NCBI GenBank assembly: GCA_004764695.1
Contig: SMSO01000014.1
Location: forward strand, 1,377,148-1,441,147
DNA length: 64,000 nt
Source: Schizochytrium sp. TIO01
Taxonomy: Eukaryota > Sar > Bigyra > Thraustochytrida > Thraustochytriidae
Direction: 5' to 3'
Part shown: piece by piece, positions 1-9,842 of the stretch
Numbering within the stretch: the first letter of the stretch is position 1
Layout: the number at the start of each line of letters is the position of its first letter
Notes under the pieces: generated by a model
Told to the model about the DNA's origin: nothing
Database searches by the model: none
What the model saw: only the letters and a program-made list of their open reading frames with translations
Program-made: the position numbers and the translations under genes

Positions 1-2243
1 TCACGGCAGGTGTAAATCATCCCTTCTTGAGCGCCAGTGAATGGTACATCACCCTTGGTTTCTGATTTTGACCTGTTCTCGAAGCTGCTAGTGGTAGCGG
101 TGCTGCCAAAAAGAGAGCCTCCCGTAGAAGATGTCCCACCCCCAGAATTTCCAAATAATGACGATGTGCCATTTCCTTGCGGTTGAGCAGCGGCGGCGGT
201 TCCAAAAGAGGTAGAAGAGCCCCCAAAGAGACTTTGCGTGGGTTGGCTAGAAAGGGAGTTTGACATCGCTCCGAAACCAAAACTTGATTTTGCCTCGCTA
301 TTTGAAGAACCTACAGCTGATTTGCTTGCTTCTCCAAACAACGAGCCGTTTGAGACCTTCTCGGTGCTTGAAGAGGATGAAGAGCCTCCGAAGAGACTTT
401 GCGTGGGTTGGCTAGAAAGGGAGTTTGACATCGCTCCGAAACCAAAACTTGATTTTGCCTCGCTATTTGAAGAACCTACAGCTGATTTGCTTGCTTCTCC
501 AAACAACGAGCCGTTTGAGACCTTCTCGGTGCTTGAAGAGGATGAAGAGGATGTACTGAATAGAGATCCAGCACCAGTAGATTTGCCTGTGAATAGGTCT
601 GTTTTTCCTGACTGAGCATCGCCCGCTTTGCTCTGAGCTGTTGCACCGAAGGTTGTAGATGAAGGTGCAGAGGAACTAAAATCAAAAGCAGAACCGCCCA
701 TACCAGATGTAGGCTTAGAGTTCACTTTGTTGTCGGATTTAGCTGGAGAGGGGACGGATCGTGCTGTGGGCAAGCTAGAGGTTGTGAGACACATTCCTGG
801 AATGGTTGCTGCTGATGATGTTGTGGAATATTCAGTATCCGCAAAGGCAAAATGTTCAAGGATACCATCAGTAGTGCTGACTACAATTGTGGGAGGCGGG
901 GCAAAATGAGGCTTCCCTTCAAGCTCACCGTCAGTGCCATAGATGTGGTCTGGGGCAACCTTTGCCTTCACACAGAGAGCCATGGCCATGCCAAGCACAA
1001 ATGGGTTTTCCTGAAAACCAATTTCGGGGTCATCATCCCCGTTGTCGGCTAGGACCCATGGGCGCTCAGCAAGACTCCAGATTGAGCCACCACATATTTC
1101 AGGTGTTTCTACTGGATCTTGACGCATCATGACTTTATTACGTTCAATGGCGAAATCACCACCGTCAGCTATAGTGAAGATGGCCATATTTCGACTCCAT
1201 GTTGATGTCAGTACCATACCGTTTAAGTGAGGGATTCTTTGCATGAAAAAGCGATGTTCCCAGGACTTATCACGAATGGAATAATCAAGCGGATCAGATA
1301 AGAACTGCGAAGCAATCACCTGGGCTGACTGAAGATCCAGCTGGACAACCGCAAGAGCCGGCAAAGGAGGTGGGTCATCGTCGTCTTCATCAGAGCCTAT
1401 CGCAACAGCGCTGCGGAAACCCACAGCCAAAACTGATTCGGACATCCATGCAAGAGCGTTTGCATTGACATTACCTTCAAGCTCTTCTGATTCGATTTGA
1501 AATGAACCACGCTGCTCAAGGTTATTAGTTTGAAAGAGGTGAACAGAACCATCATCCATACCCACCGCAATGATTGATTTGGAATCGCCTTCGAAGCCCG
1601 AAGCGCAGGCCAGACCCCTTAAGCTCTCGTCGGAGAACTTTGAACTGGATATATCTTCGCCGTCTGCGGCATTGAATAATTGCAGCGAATCTTCGGACAC
1701 CACCGCGACACGTTCATCCTCGAGGAAGGCAACGTCTTGGACAGACAGCTGTTTTCGCCAGAGGGGCGAGCGCTTTGCATTTCGTGTTAGACCTCCAAGG
1801 TCGAACATAAAAAAGGTATTGTCTAACGACCATGCAGCTACAAGGGTCTCTGACCACGGACAAAGTTTCAAGCCCAAGAGAGGCTTTTTAGCTTCTAAGC
1901 ACGCCCAGATAGGAGGCTCTGCGATAGCATCGCGTTCCTGTGCCAAGTTAACGCCTTCTTTTGCCATGAAGGATTCCATCTCCATGTAATAGTCTTCCTC
2001 GCCAGTGCCCTCCTGGTTGGTCCACTCTCGAATATGGACATCGCATTCTGAGATTTGTAGCAAGAGGCCAAACTTGGACGAGACGCAGATAGTCTGGGTG
2101 GCTCTCTCCTTCGGTTTGAGCAAATGTCTAGGCACCCGTTCAGCACTCTTCACCTTTCCACGGGACACAACGTAGATTCTATCGCTCACATCAATGTTGC
2201 CAATCTCCTCATCAGGCGTTACAGCCTGTAGGATCTCAACCAT
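1..2243 (-). CDS. NUP214: NUP214/Nup159-like FG nucleoporin (5' part, cut by the window edge)
   Basis: The frame opens at the ATG complementary to 2241-2243 (MVEILQAVTP...) and stays open for about 747 codons to the left edge, so the C-terminus is missing. Residues 1 to about 450 look like the divergent beta-propeller of NUP214/Nup159, with short blades such as SSKFGLLLQ, LVAAWSLDNTFFMFD and, near the end, VSTTDGILEHFAF, which resembles the last blade of NUP214. From about residue 490 the protein becomes Ser/Thr-rich with FG-type repeats (SLFGGSS, SFGFGAM, SLFGEAS, SLFGNSG). In known relatives the propeller binds the helicase DBP5 on the cytoplasmic face of the pore, for mRNA export, and the FG part contacts transport receptors. 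The FG region holds a recent 165-bp tandem duplication (separate entry). The next gene (UTP21) is divergent and 1.7 kb away. The family call rests on the propeller-plus-FG layout; a generic FG nucleoporin is the alternative. Confidence 0.8.
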   Translation of the reverse strand, partial: MVEILQAVTPDEEIGNIDVSDRIYVVSRGKVKSAERVPRHLLKPKERATQTICVSSKFGLLLQISECDVHIREWTNQEGTGEEDYYMEMESFMAKEGVNLAQERDAIAEPPIWACLEAKKPLLGLKLCPWSETLVAAWSLDNTFFMFDLGGLTRNAKRSPLWRKQLSVQDVAFLEDERVAVVSEDSLQLFNAADGEDISSSKFSDESLRGLACASGFEGDSKSIIAVGMDDGSVHLFQTNNLEQRGSFQIESEELEGNVNANALAWMSESVLAVGFRSAVAIGSDEDDDDPPPLPALAVVQLDLQSAQVIASQFLSDPLDYSIRDKSWEHRFFMQRIPHLNGMVLTSTWSRNMAIFTIADGGDFAIERNKVMMRQDPVETPEICGGSIWSLAERPWVLADNGDDDPEIGFQENPFVLGMAMALCVKAKVAPDHIYGTDGELEGKPHFAPPPTIVVSTTDGILEHFAFADTEYSTTSSAATIPGMCLTTSSLPTARSVPSPAKSDNKVNSKPTSGMGGSAFDFSSSAPSSTTFGATAQSKAGDAQSGKTDLFTGKSTGAGSLFSTSSSSSSSTEKVSNGSLFGEASKSAVGSSNSEAKSSFGFGAMSNSLSSQPTQSLFGGSSSSSSTEKVSNGSLFGEASKSAVGSSNSEAKSSFGFGAMSNSLSSQPTQSLFGGSSTSFGTAAAAQPQGNGTSSLFGNSGGGTSSTGGSLFGSTATTSSFENRSKSETKGDVPFTGAQEGMIYTCR
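220..549 (-). repeat. 165-bp in-frame tandem duplication in the nucleoporin FG region
   Basis: The stretch beginning ACTTTGCGTG at 231 recurs at 396, a period of exactly 165 bp (55 codons). From there through about 384 and 549 the two copies read identically; a few bases differ just before them (CCCCCAAAGAG against CCTCCGAAGAG). Each unit encodes a Ser-rich segment with SLFGEAS and SFGFGAM FG motifs, so the duplication adds FG motifs without breaking the frame. Confidence 0.9.
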
Positions 2244-3983
2244 ATTGACAGATACCTAAATCAGTAAATCTATTTGGATGGAATCTAAGTGTCAATCAGC
2301 CCTGGCGGTTTTCCACAGCTGCAGCCTTGTCCACAACGCCACTTGTCGAACTAAGACAGGTCACCAGAACTGTGCCCAAACACAAGGTGGCTTTTCTTCA
2401 CCTATTATATCTTCGATATCCTCAGTGAAATTCAACTCTTCACGAAGTATTTGTCTTTGAACGTGGCGCTCTCGAGCAGACTTTGCGGTCGAGGAAGGCA
2501 AGCCTCGCTAGAGTATCCCGCAGATGACTTCTAGAGAGCTCGTCGCCAAAGTCGTCGCCAAGGGAGCAATCAGCGTGGCCGGCAGAGTCTCCTGCCGTCC
2601 TTTGTGTTGCCGTGGAGGCAACTGTGACTCCTTGGCACAACGTGCTTCCTCTACTTCCTCAAATTCGCCACCTCCGCGCCTTGGTTTCCCTCTCGCGCGC
2701 GAGGGCTACGAGGCGAGCGGGATGGCCTCTCGTGGATCAGGACTGCTGCCTTCGATGTTTTAAATATAATTTTTATTGTTCAAATTTTGAAAACAGAATC
2801 ATTCTCAATCATTTCAAACCCAGGAGCATAGGGCCTACACTAGGGTGCCCTACTGTATTTTAATCTTTCAAAGCTATTTGGTTTGTGTACTTTATTCCTC
2901 TCCTCTTCGTAGACGTTATACCCTTTGCCCATATTACTCTCACTACTACCTAGTACTAATACTCTACCTCAATACTTTTTTTTACATGAATGGCCTTTCA
3001 GGAGTCCTACTCCAGACACTAAGCCCCCCATAGAAGGTGCTTTTGTTTACTCAACTACTTATTTGGTAGTATGAAGGTAGGTAGACACTAGGTATTATTG
3101 CTATTATTTAGTAGTAGTAGTAGTAGTAATGCCTATTTATTCATGAAGTGATTCCTTCAAGAAAGGGCTCCCATGATAATGTTGCATGCGCTGCAGACTG
3201 CTAGTGCAGCAAACTTCCTGAGTAGGTGCTATTTCTGGTTGAAGAGCATCGCAAATTGGGTTTAGCAGAGGTTCCCCAGAACGTGCCAAAGCTGGGGTTG
3301 AGATGTAGCGTAAATTATGATGATATTACTGACTGTGGCGGTTTTGATAGCACAGATAATATGAGTCCCTGCTCCACCATACTTGTATCTTTCCCACATT
3401 CTAACTTATCGTTCTTTAATTACCGTTCCGTTCTAGTCTAGTTATGTGGCGTAAGTTAATAGGCCTCTTTGCAGAACCACTGGCCTCGCGCTCTCTCGTC
3501 CTTTCAAGGGATCAATAAAATCGTTGCAGGTCACCAGGCTAGCTATGAAGGCCCAAAAGCAGATGAACCTGAGCTTAAGCTGCCCATGTCCTTGCTAGCA
3601 TCACCTGGTTGACAGTCAGCCTCCAGCCCGCCGCAGCCGGCAGCCAATTCCTTCGTTGAATGTGTCATGTCTCCAGTTCCACCAATTAATTGTTTTGGGT
3701 AATAAATGAAGTTCTCTTCTTTTTGCTCCATAGTAATTGCCTATAATCTATAATAAGTCGCTGTAAAATTGTTCATTCATTTTCATATTCACTCGTTTTC
3801 ATCTTCAGTCATTCTCGCGTTGCGATTCGCTTGGTCTCTCGCGGTCGCTTCGAAGGCGAGGAGTAAAGTCTGATCGGGCGCGCTCGGTCTGGACATCTGT
3901 GTTGCTGCTTCCGGACGGCGTCTCTGCTTCGGCGGCGCTGCCTGGTCTTGGTTGGTCCCACTCGGTCTCTTGTTTGACTGAGG
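2244..3983. other. Intergenic region between divergent NUP214-like and UTP21 genes
   Basis: No convincing gene. The DNA at 2760-3780 is AT-rich with a TAG microsatellite at 3110-3129. The last 180 bases before the UTP21 start are CT-rich and GC-richer, with repeated CGGTCT words, and probably form its 5' UTR. No clear TATA box was seen. Confidence 0.6.
3110..3129. repeat. TAG trinucleotide microsatellite
   Basis: Six to seven TAG/GTA units in the NUP214-UTP21 gap. Confidence 0.9.
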
Positions 3984-6900
3984 ATGGCCTCGCGACTCTT
4001 CGAGGCGTACCGCACCATTGGCGTGGTCTGCGATGAGGTGCCTTTTGCCTTCAACCGCCTTGGAAAGGAACGCTTCGCTACTGTCAGCGTTGGCAAGGGC
4101 TTCATGGTCTACGACCTTGACAAGCTTATTGTCAAGATGGTCTCCCCACCCATCCTCAACAAAGACATTTGCGCTCTAGCTGCGCGAGGTGAAACCACGT
4201 TTACGGCAACTGGTGACCAAGTTATCGAATGGGATCGCGCACGTGTGCGTAGAACTCTAATTGAGAGTGGCTGTGGCCTTGGAAATGTGGTGGAAATGAC
4301 AGTTTTTGGTCACGTTCTCGTCATCGCGACTGCACCAGGCAAGGGCCGCAAGTCTGGCAGGATTGTGGCGGTGGACTTGAGGTCTGGAAGAACTGTTCGC
4401 AAGATGGCACTTGGCACGAAGGGTGTGGAGCCCAAGAATTCAAACAAGTCGAGTTCTACCGACGAGGATGAGGATGAAGACCAGTCTGGGTCCAGTTCTG
4501 AATCAGAAGCACAGTCAGAGGAGGAGGTTGATGATGTGGACTTGGAGGATGACGAAGAGCTGGAGCCCATGACTCCGACTTGCCTCTTGCACCCGGACAC
4601 ATACTTGAACAAGATGCTCGTGGGCGGCTCTGACGGTAGCATGGAGTTGTGGAATATTCGCACAGGTCGCCGCGTGTACAAGTTCAAGAGCTTCGGCAGC
4701 CCTATTACATGCATGGCACAGAGTCCCGCTGTAGATGTTGTAGGTGTAGGCCTGCAAGACGGACGTGTGATCCTGCACAACCTTCGCGTAGATGAGACGC
4801 TTATGACATTCACACATCATGGTGGTGCAGTCACCTCATTAAGTTTCCGTACCCAAGGCGCCATCAAAAGTGGTCCTAAATTCCCAATGCTGGTGAGTGG
4901 CAATGCTAGTGGCGAAATCGCTATTTGGGACCTCGCTGAGAAGCGTCTTGCGTCCTCTGTACCCGAGGCTCACGATGGCTCCGTGGTTCGCACACAATTC
5001 TTGCCTGGTGAGCCGCTCTTGGTTACATCTGGCGTTGACAACTCCTTGAAAGTTTTCATTTTTGAGCAGGAGGACGGTCGTGCTCGTCTCCTCAAGTCCC
5101 GCCAAGGCCACAAGAGCCCGCCTTCCCGAATTCGCTACTACGGTGGTGATACCGTATCCACCCTTGCATCTGGAGCTGATGCTTCGTGCTGTCAGATTCT
5201 TTCTGCAGGCCGCGATCGTGCCTTCCGTGTCTTCCACACTGCTAGGGATCAGCTCAATCAAGAGCTTTCGCAGGGTCCACTTCTTAAGCGCGCTCGGACG
5301 TTGGACGTCAAGATTGAGGAACTGAAGTTACCTCCCATCGTAGACTTTGCTGCCACCGAGGCCCGCCAGCGTGATTGGTGCAACATCTTATCAGCTCATG
5401 CTGGCGAGGGTGCAGCTTTCACTTGGCAGCTTGAAAACCGTGTGATTGGCAAGAGTGTCCTGCGTCCTGATGGCGAAGCTGGCCAGATCTCCATCCGTAA
5501 GCTGGGTTCTGACAAGATGTCTCGTCGTGCAGAAAGCATCCCCCCCGCACTTTGTGTTGCCATCAGCTCGTGCGGAAATTACGGCCTTGTTGGCACTGCT
5601 GAAGGCCTCGTCTTCAAGTACAACATGCAGTCTGGTCTGCCTCGTGGCTCATACCCGAAACCCTCTGCCGCACACCTCAGCAAGAAGCAGCGTGAAGCTC
5701 GCAGAGCAAAGCGCCGTAAGCTTAACGCTTCGAGTGTCAGACTCTTTCCCGGTGTCGAGGAGGATGAGGAGGATGACAAGCCTGGTGAATTTGCGAAACT
5801 AGACATGCTTTTACGCAACCCTCAACGCCATGAAGGTGCTGTGCAAGGTGTCGCTGTAGATGCGATTAACAAGACAGTCATTAGTGCCGGCCTTGATGGA
5901 CAGATCAAGTTCTGGGACTTCGAAGAGCATGAACTCATTTCTGTTCTCAATATCGGAGCTCCCATTGCTCAGATGATAGCCCAACGTGACTCTGGTATGC
6001 TCGCAGTGGCTTGTGATGATATGCGTGTCCTTGTTATTGATACAACTATGCGTCGTGTCATCCGTACCTTTGCCGGCCACCAGTCCCGCATTACCGATCT
6101 TGCATTCAGTTCTGACGCCCGCTGGCTTGCCACCGCAAGCGCTGACACTAGTTTGCGTATTTTTGATCTCCCATCCGCTCGCTGCGTCGATTGGATGCAG
6201 TTCCCCAAACCTGTCACCGGCGTCACCTTCGCCCCGACTGGTGAATTTCTCGCCACCAGTTTTGCCGACAGTGTTGGTATCTCTCTTTGGGCCAACCGTG
6301 CGCACTTTGGCGCTGTAAAGGCAAACGCCATTGCTCGCCACCCTATTCGCATGCGGCTGCCCTCGCCTGGAGTGGGCAATTCAGGAGCCTTGGTCGACAC
6401 TAGTGAACCCGCAGTCACTGGCCATTCTGCCGGAGATAGTTCTGATGAGGAAGGTGACTACGGTTATGAAGAGCACGAAAGTGATGCAGAGGACGACGTT
6501 GAAGCTGTCCCAGCGGCATCGAATGCAGGCGAAATTGCTTTGTCCAGCGATGTTTCCTCCAAGTGGTATGCACTGGCCCATCTTGACATTATTAAAGCTC
6601 GCAACAAGCCCACACAGCCTGTGCAGAAACCAGAAAAGGCGCCCTTCTTTTTGCCCAGCACCCAGGCAGTAAACCCGGTCTTCAAGGCCGCCAAAGAACC
6701 TGAAAACGAAGACAACGCAGACGACGAAGATCTCCCGCCTATGACCTTGGCTGCAAGTGGTGATTGGGGCGACGATGATGATGAAGACAATGAGGCTAGC
6801 GAGAACGATGAAGAGGTTAAACAGGCTGAATCTGAGATGGAGGATGACGATGATGAGGGAGTGGAGCAAACAAACGTATTCTCCCGCATTATGCGTCACA

Positions 6901-7340
6901 ACAAGGGTCTCGCCAAACCACGCTCAACGCTTTTTAGCCTTTTGGAGGAGGCTAATGCCGTCCTTGAGGCTGGCAAGGCCAAGGACGGCGCCTCCGTGTA
7001 CAACAAGGTTGTGAAACACTTGACTGACCTCTCTGCCTCTGCAGTTGACTTTGAGCTCCAGTCTGCCACTTTGGGTCCTGAGGATGATGACGGCGGTCAC
7101 TTGTTGCGCCTTCTCATGGATTGGCTCTTATTTGAGCTTCGCAACAAGACAAACTTCGAGATGGTTCAAGCCCTGCTCAACCGACTCACAAACGTACACA
7201 CCGACTCTTTGGTCGTTAGACCAGAATTGCAATCCCGCCTTGAATTGCTTCGTGACGAGCAGGCGGAATGTTGGAAAGCACTCAAAGGGCTCGTTCAACA
7301 TAACTTGTGTTTGCTTTCCTTATTTGCTCACCAGATCTAA
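3984..7340 (+). CDS. UTP21: UTP21/WDR36, WD40 subunit of the SSU processome (UTP-B)
   Basis: The 1118-residue protein starts at an ATG (MASRLFEAYRTIGVV) in the position of the conserved UTP21 N-terminus. WD40 blades run through the protein: DTYLNKMLVGGSDGSMELWN, PAVDVVGVGLQDGRVILHN, ISAGLDGQIKFWDF and LATASADTSLRIFDL. They match the tandem double propeller of WDR36, including the family-specific segments EPLLVTSGVDNSLKVFIF and YNMQSGLPRGSY. The C-terminal helical Utp21 domain (from about residue 970) ends RPELQSRLELLRDEQAECWKA. In yeast and human this protein belongs to UTP-B, which binds the pre-rRNA 5' ETS in the nucleolus for 18S maturation. Extra to the usual protein are acidic insertions at about 150-195 and in the 810-960 region, and a basic loop (KKQREARRAKRRKLN) near 565. 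No intron interrupts the frame. Confidence 0.95.
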   Translation: MASRLFEAYRTIGVVCDEVPFAFNRLGKERFATVSVGKGFMVYDLDKLIVKMVSPPILNKDICALAARGETTFTATGDQVIEWDRARVRRTLIESGCGLGNVVEMTVFGHVLVIATAPGKGRKSGRIVAVDLRSGRTVRKMALGTKGVEPKNSNKSSSTDEDEDEDQSGSSSESEAQSEEEVDDVDLEDDEELEPMTPTCLLHPDTYLNKMLVGGSDGSMELWNIRTGRRVYKFKSFGSPITCMAQSPAVDVVGVGLQDGRVILHNLRVDETLMTFTHHGGAVTSLSFRTQGAIKSGPKFPMLVSGNASGEIAIWDLAEKRLASSVPEAHDGSVVRTQFLPGEPLLVTSGVDNSLKVFIFEQEDGRARLLKSRQGHKSPPSRIRYYGGDTVSTLASGADASCCQILSAGRDRAFRVFHTARDQLNQELSQGPLLKRARTLDVKIEELKLPPIVDFAATEARQRDWCNILSAHAGEGAAFTWQLENRVIGKSVLRPDGEAGQISIRKLGSDKMSRRAESIPPALCVAISSCGNYGLVGTAEGLVFKYNMQSGLPRGSYPKPSAAHLSKKQREARRAKRRKLNASSVRLFPGVEEDEEDDKPGEFAKLDMLLRNPQRHEGAVQGVAVDAINKTVISAGLDGQIKFWDFEEHELISVLNIGAPIAQMIAQRDSGMLAVACDDMRVLVIDTTMRRVIRTFAGHQSRITDLAFSSDARWLATASADTSLRIFDLPSARCVDWMQFPKPVTGVTFAPTGEFLATSFADSVGISLWANRAHFGAVKANAIARHPIRMRLPSPGVGNSGALVDTSEPAVTGHSAGDSSDEEGDYGYEEHESDAEDDVEAVPAASNAGEIALSSDVSSKWYALAHLDIIKARNKPTQPVQKPEKAPFFLPSTQAVNPVFKAAKEPENEDNADDEDLPPMTLAASGDWGDDDDEDNEASENDEEVKQAESEMEDDDDEGVEQTNVFSRIMRHNKGLAKPRSTLFSLLEEANAVLEAGKAKDGASVYNKVVKHLTDLSASAVDFELQSATLGPEDDDGGHLLRLLMDWLLFELRNKTNFEMVQALLNRLTNVHTDSLVVRPELQSRLELLRDEQAECWKALKGLVQHNLCLLSLFAHQI

Positions 7341-8069
7341 ACTAAACGTAAAAAGATATTGAAGAGAGAAAAACTGTGTATCAAATTTTTGTAGAATGAA
7401 TTGCTGCCAAGGAAAGGAGTTCATAGTTGAGGGGTGGAGAGAACAAAATATAGAAAATCATAACATCAAAAAGTTTTCATGTTCACTTGAGTTTGCCAGG
7501 ACATTGTGGTTTCTCCATATGGTAAGAAGTTACCACACGCAAGCAACGTGCTTGTGCTCTACGGAGATCAAAGGATTGTGGCTTCTAATGGGTTTCGCCG
7601 CCTAAATGTCCGCTGGCATTGTATAAAGGTAGCAAGGGTTCCAATACGCATGCTAACGATAGAGAAAGTAGATAATGAATTATTTGCACTCCTCACTACG
7701 CGGTAGTAACGACGCTTTCAAGTTGTTACCTTGATGTTTCAATACAGTAGAGGAAGGAGCAATGTGAAAAATGCACGATGCTGCTGACGAATCTCATGTT
7801 GATGTATATATATATATATATCGTACGCAGTTCATTTCTTGTAGCTCATTGAAGATTTCCTTTAAACGGTCAGCAACTTGCAGATCAGGCTATACAACTG
7901 AGCCAAACCATTTTAAAGTCAAAGAAGCAAGGCCGGCGTTATGCATACGTATGACTGATGCTCATGATCTCGATTTCGATTTCTATTTCGATTTCGATGT
8001 TGATATTCTATCACTAATCAAGCCTTGAATAGGAAAGAAGAAGAAAAGGTTCAGCAAGTGATGATCGCA
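7341..8069. other. Convergent intergenic region, UTP21 / Ste20 kinase
   Basis: Shared 3' flank of two converging genes, with no gene seen. It holds a TA dinucleotide run at 7805-7821 and an imperfect GATTTC hexamer repeat at about 7971-8003. Confidence 0.6.
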
Positions 8070-9842
8070 TTAGTTGTACTGCTGATACAGTCTGAGCAAG
8101 CGAGATTTTACCTCCTCTGCCTTTTGCAAACGCGCTTCCTTTGCAAGCCGTTCCTCACGCTCCGCATCAGTTTCAGCATGGGGGTCAACTGAATCTCTAG
8201 CAGCCGCTGCCTGCTCCACAACATCGTCGACTACGAGCGAATTAATACTTCCATCATCGTCATCATCCAGTTCTGTAGTGTTTGCACCAGCCATAGCCTC
8301 GTTTACAATAGCGCGAAGATCAGCCTCAGACTTACTGTCTGATGCGGCAAGGGCGGCTTCTGCGCGTTGAATGCGAGCAATATCTGCTGCGTGCTGTGAT
8401 TTAAGAAACGAAACACGTTTGATGAGGGCTTCCTTTTTGCTCTTACGACGTTTGCGCAAAGCTGCAACGTCGATTTTGGGTTCCATGTTACCATCATCTT
8501 CTCCATCAATTTCGTCATGAGCATTTTCAGAAACAATCGATTTCCTTTCTGCGATGGCATTTGCAGCTGCTGGTGTAAGCGACGGCTGAGAAGCGACTGC
8601 CGACCCGCGGCTGGTACTCCTACGTGACGGTGCTTCCGGCGCAGGCGCAGGCGCAGGCGCAGGAGTTGAAGTAGACATAGTAGACTGCTTGCGATTCGAA
8701 GTAGCTGACCCAGTCGACTTTCTGTCACCAGGCTTTGCACTAGTTTTTGAAAGAAGACTGCGGAAACTTCGACGAGTGCCCATCGTCAAAGACTTTACAA
8801 GACTAATCTCTGATTCGCCAGAGCTTCCGGAGCTAAACGACATCTGCTTTGATCGACGAACTGACCATCGGTGATCTTTAGCCTCCTCCCTACCAGCTGT
8901 GCTAGGTCCATCAAGAAATTCCGTACGAAACCACCGAATTCGTTCAATGGAATCAAGAACCATTTCTTGAAGTACAGTGAAGTCTCCCCCACGCTGCCTG
9001 GCCACCTCAGGTGCCACAAAAGGGTGTTTGAGTAGGGCAGCAGCAGTAGGACGCTTTTCAGGATCGCGTGTTAAGCACTTGGCTACAAAAGAGTTCATAT
9101 CATCAGACCATGCACCAGGATCAGTTAATGTAGGCGGGTCGGCATTTGGCACAATGGTTAACAAGTCAAAGAGCGGAAGATCAGCGTAGGGAGGCTCCAT
9201 CTCAGCAAGCTCAATTGCGGTGATTCCTAAGGACCAAATATCCGCTCGTCCGTCGTACTCGGCAGGCTCCTCGATTACCTCAGGGGCCATCCAGTGGGGC
9301 GAGCCAATGGCTGTCACACGTTTTGTTTGATTGCTCTCAAGGATAGCAGACACACCCAAGTCAGCAAGTTTCACACGGCCCTCTGATGTGATCAGAATGT
9401 TTTTTGCCTTCACATCACGATGAATGATGCCAAGTTTGTGAAGATAAGCCAGTCCCATCAGCGCACTGGCGCATACACCACGAATTTCATCCTCGCTGAG
9501 CGGCTTGAGACTGATTTGCACAAGGTCTTGCAAAGATCCTACATCGGCGTATTCCATAACAATCCAGATTGCATCATCCTTCTTGTAACTTCCGTAATAA
9601 CGGATAACGTAATCGCTGTTGCACTTGCTCAGTGCACCAATCTCCGTCTCGAGCTCTTCGATAAGTTCATCCTCCATGGCAATGATCTTGATGGCCATGG
9701 TTTGGCCGGTCTTTTTGTTCTCTCCAAGCCATACTTCGCCCGAAGCTCCAGCATCAAGACGATGGAGTAGCCTGTAAATATCCTCAGGATTTGTCTCGCT
9801 CCAATTAGCAGCCTCTAGCTGCGTTGAGGAGATTTGGCCCAT
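8070..9842 (-). CDS. Ste20/GCK-type protein kinase with putative N-myristoylation signal
   Basis: The first ATG in frame is at 9842 (590 residues); four more codons upstream would need a GTG start. The protein then begins MGQISSTQ, which fits the N-myristoylation pattern (Gly2, Ser at positions 5 and 6). The kinase domain spans about 23-281: glycine loop at 29-40, catalytic Lys52 (AIKII), HRDVKAKN at 141-148, DLG instead of DFG at 161-163, and GSPHWMAPE at 180-188, the activation-segment signature of MST/GCK Ste20 kinases. The first glycine of the glycine loop is Asp (LDAGASGEV). The tail is low complexity (Ser-rich, an Ala-Pro repeat), then a basic stretch and charged helices, likely coiled coil, ending KSRLLRLYQQYN. 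The substrate is unknown; relatives act in Hippo-like or MAPK signalling. Alternative: translation from an upstream non-AUG codon would bury the myristoylation site, since the frame is open back to a TAA at 10059-10061. Confidence 0.88.
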   Translation of the reverse strand: MGQISSTQLEAANWSETNPEDIYRLLHRLDAGASGEVWLGENKKTGQTMAIKIIAMEDELIEELETEIGALSKCNSDYVIRYYGSYKKDDAIWIVMEYADVGSLQDLVQISLKPLSEDEIRGVCASALMGLAYLHKLGIIHRDVKAKNILITSEGRVKLADLGVSAILESNQTKRVTAIGSPHWMAPEVIEEPAEYDGRADIWSLGITAIELAEMEPPYADLPLFDLLTIVPNADPPTLTDPGAWSDDMNSFVAKCLTRDPEKRPTAAALLKHPFVAPEVARQRGGDFTVLQEMVLDSIERIRWFRTEFLDGPSTAGREEAKDHRWSVRRSKQMSFSSGSSGESEISLVKSLTMGTRRSFRSLLSKTSAKPGDRKSTGSATSNRKQSTMSTSTPAPAPAPAPEAPSRRSTSRGSAVASQPSLTPAAANAIAERKSIVSENAHDEIDGEDDGNMEPKIDVAALRKRRKSKKEALIKRVSFLKSQHAADIARIQRAEAALAASDSKSEADLRAIVNEAMAGANTTELDDDDDGSINSLVVDDVVEQAAAARDSVDPHAETDAEREERLAKEARLQKAEEVKSRLLRLYQQYN

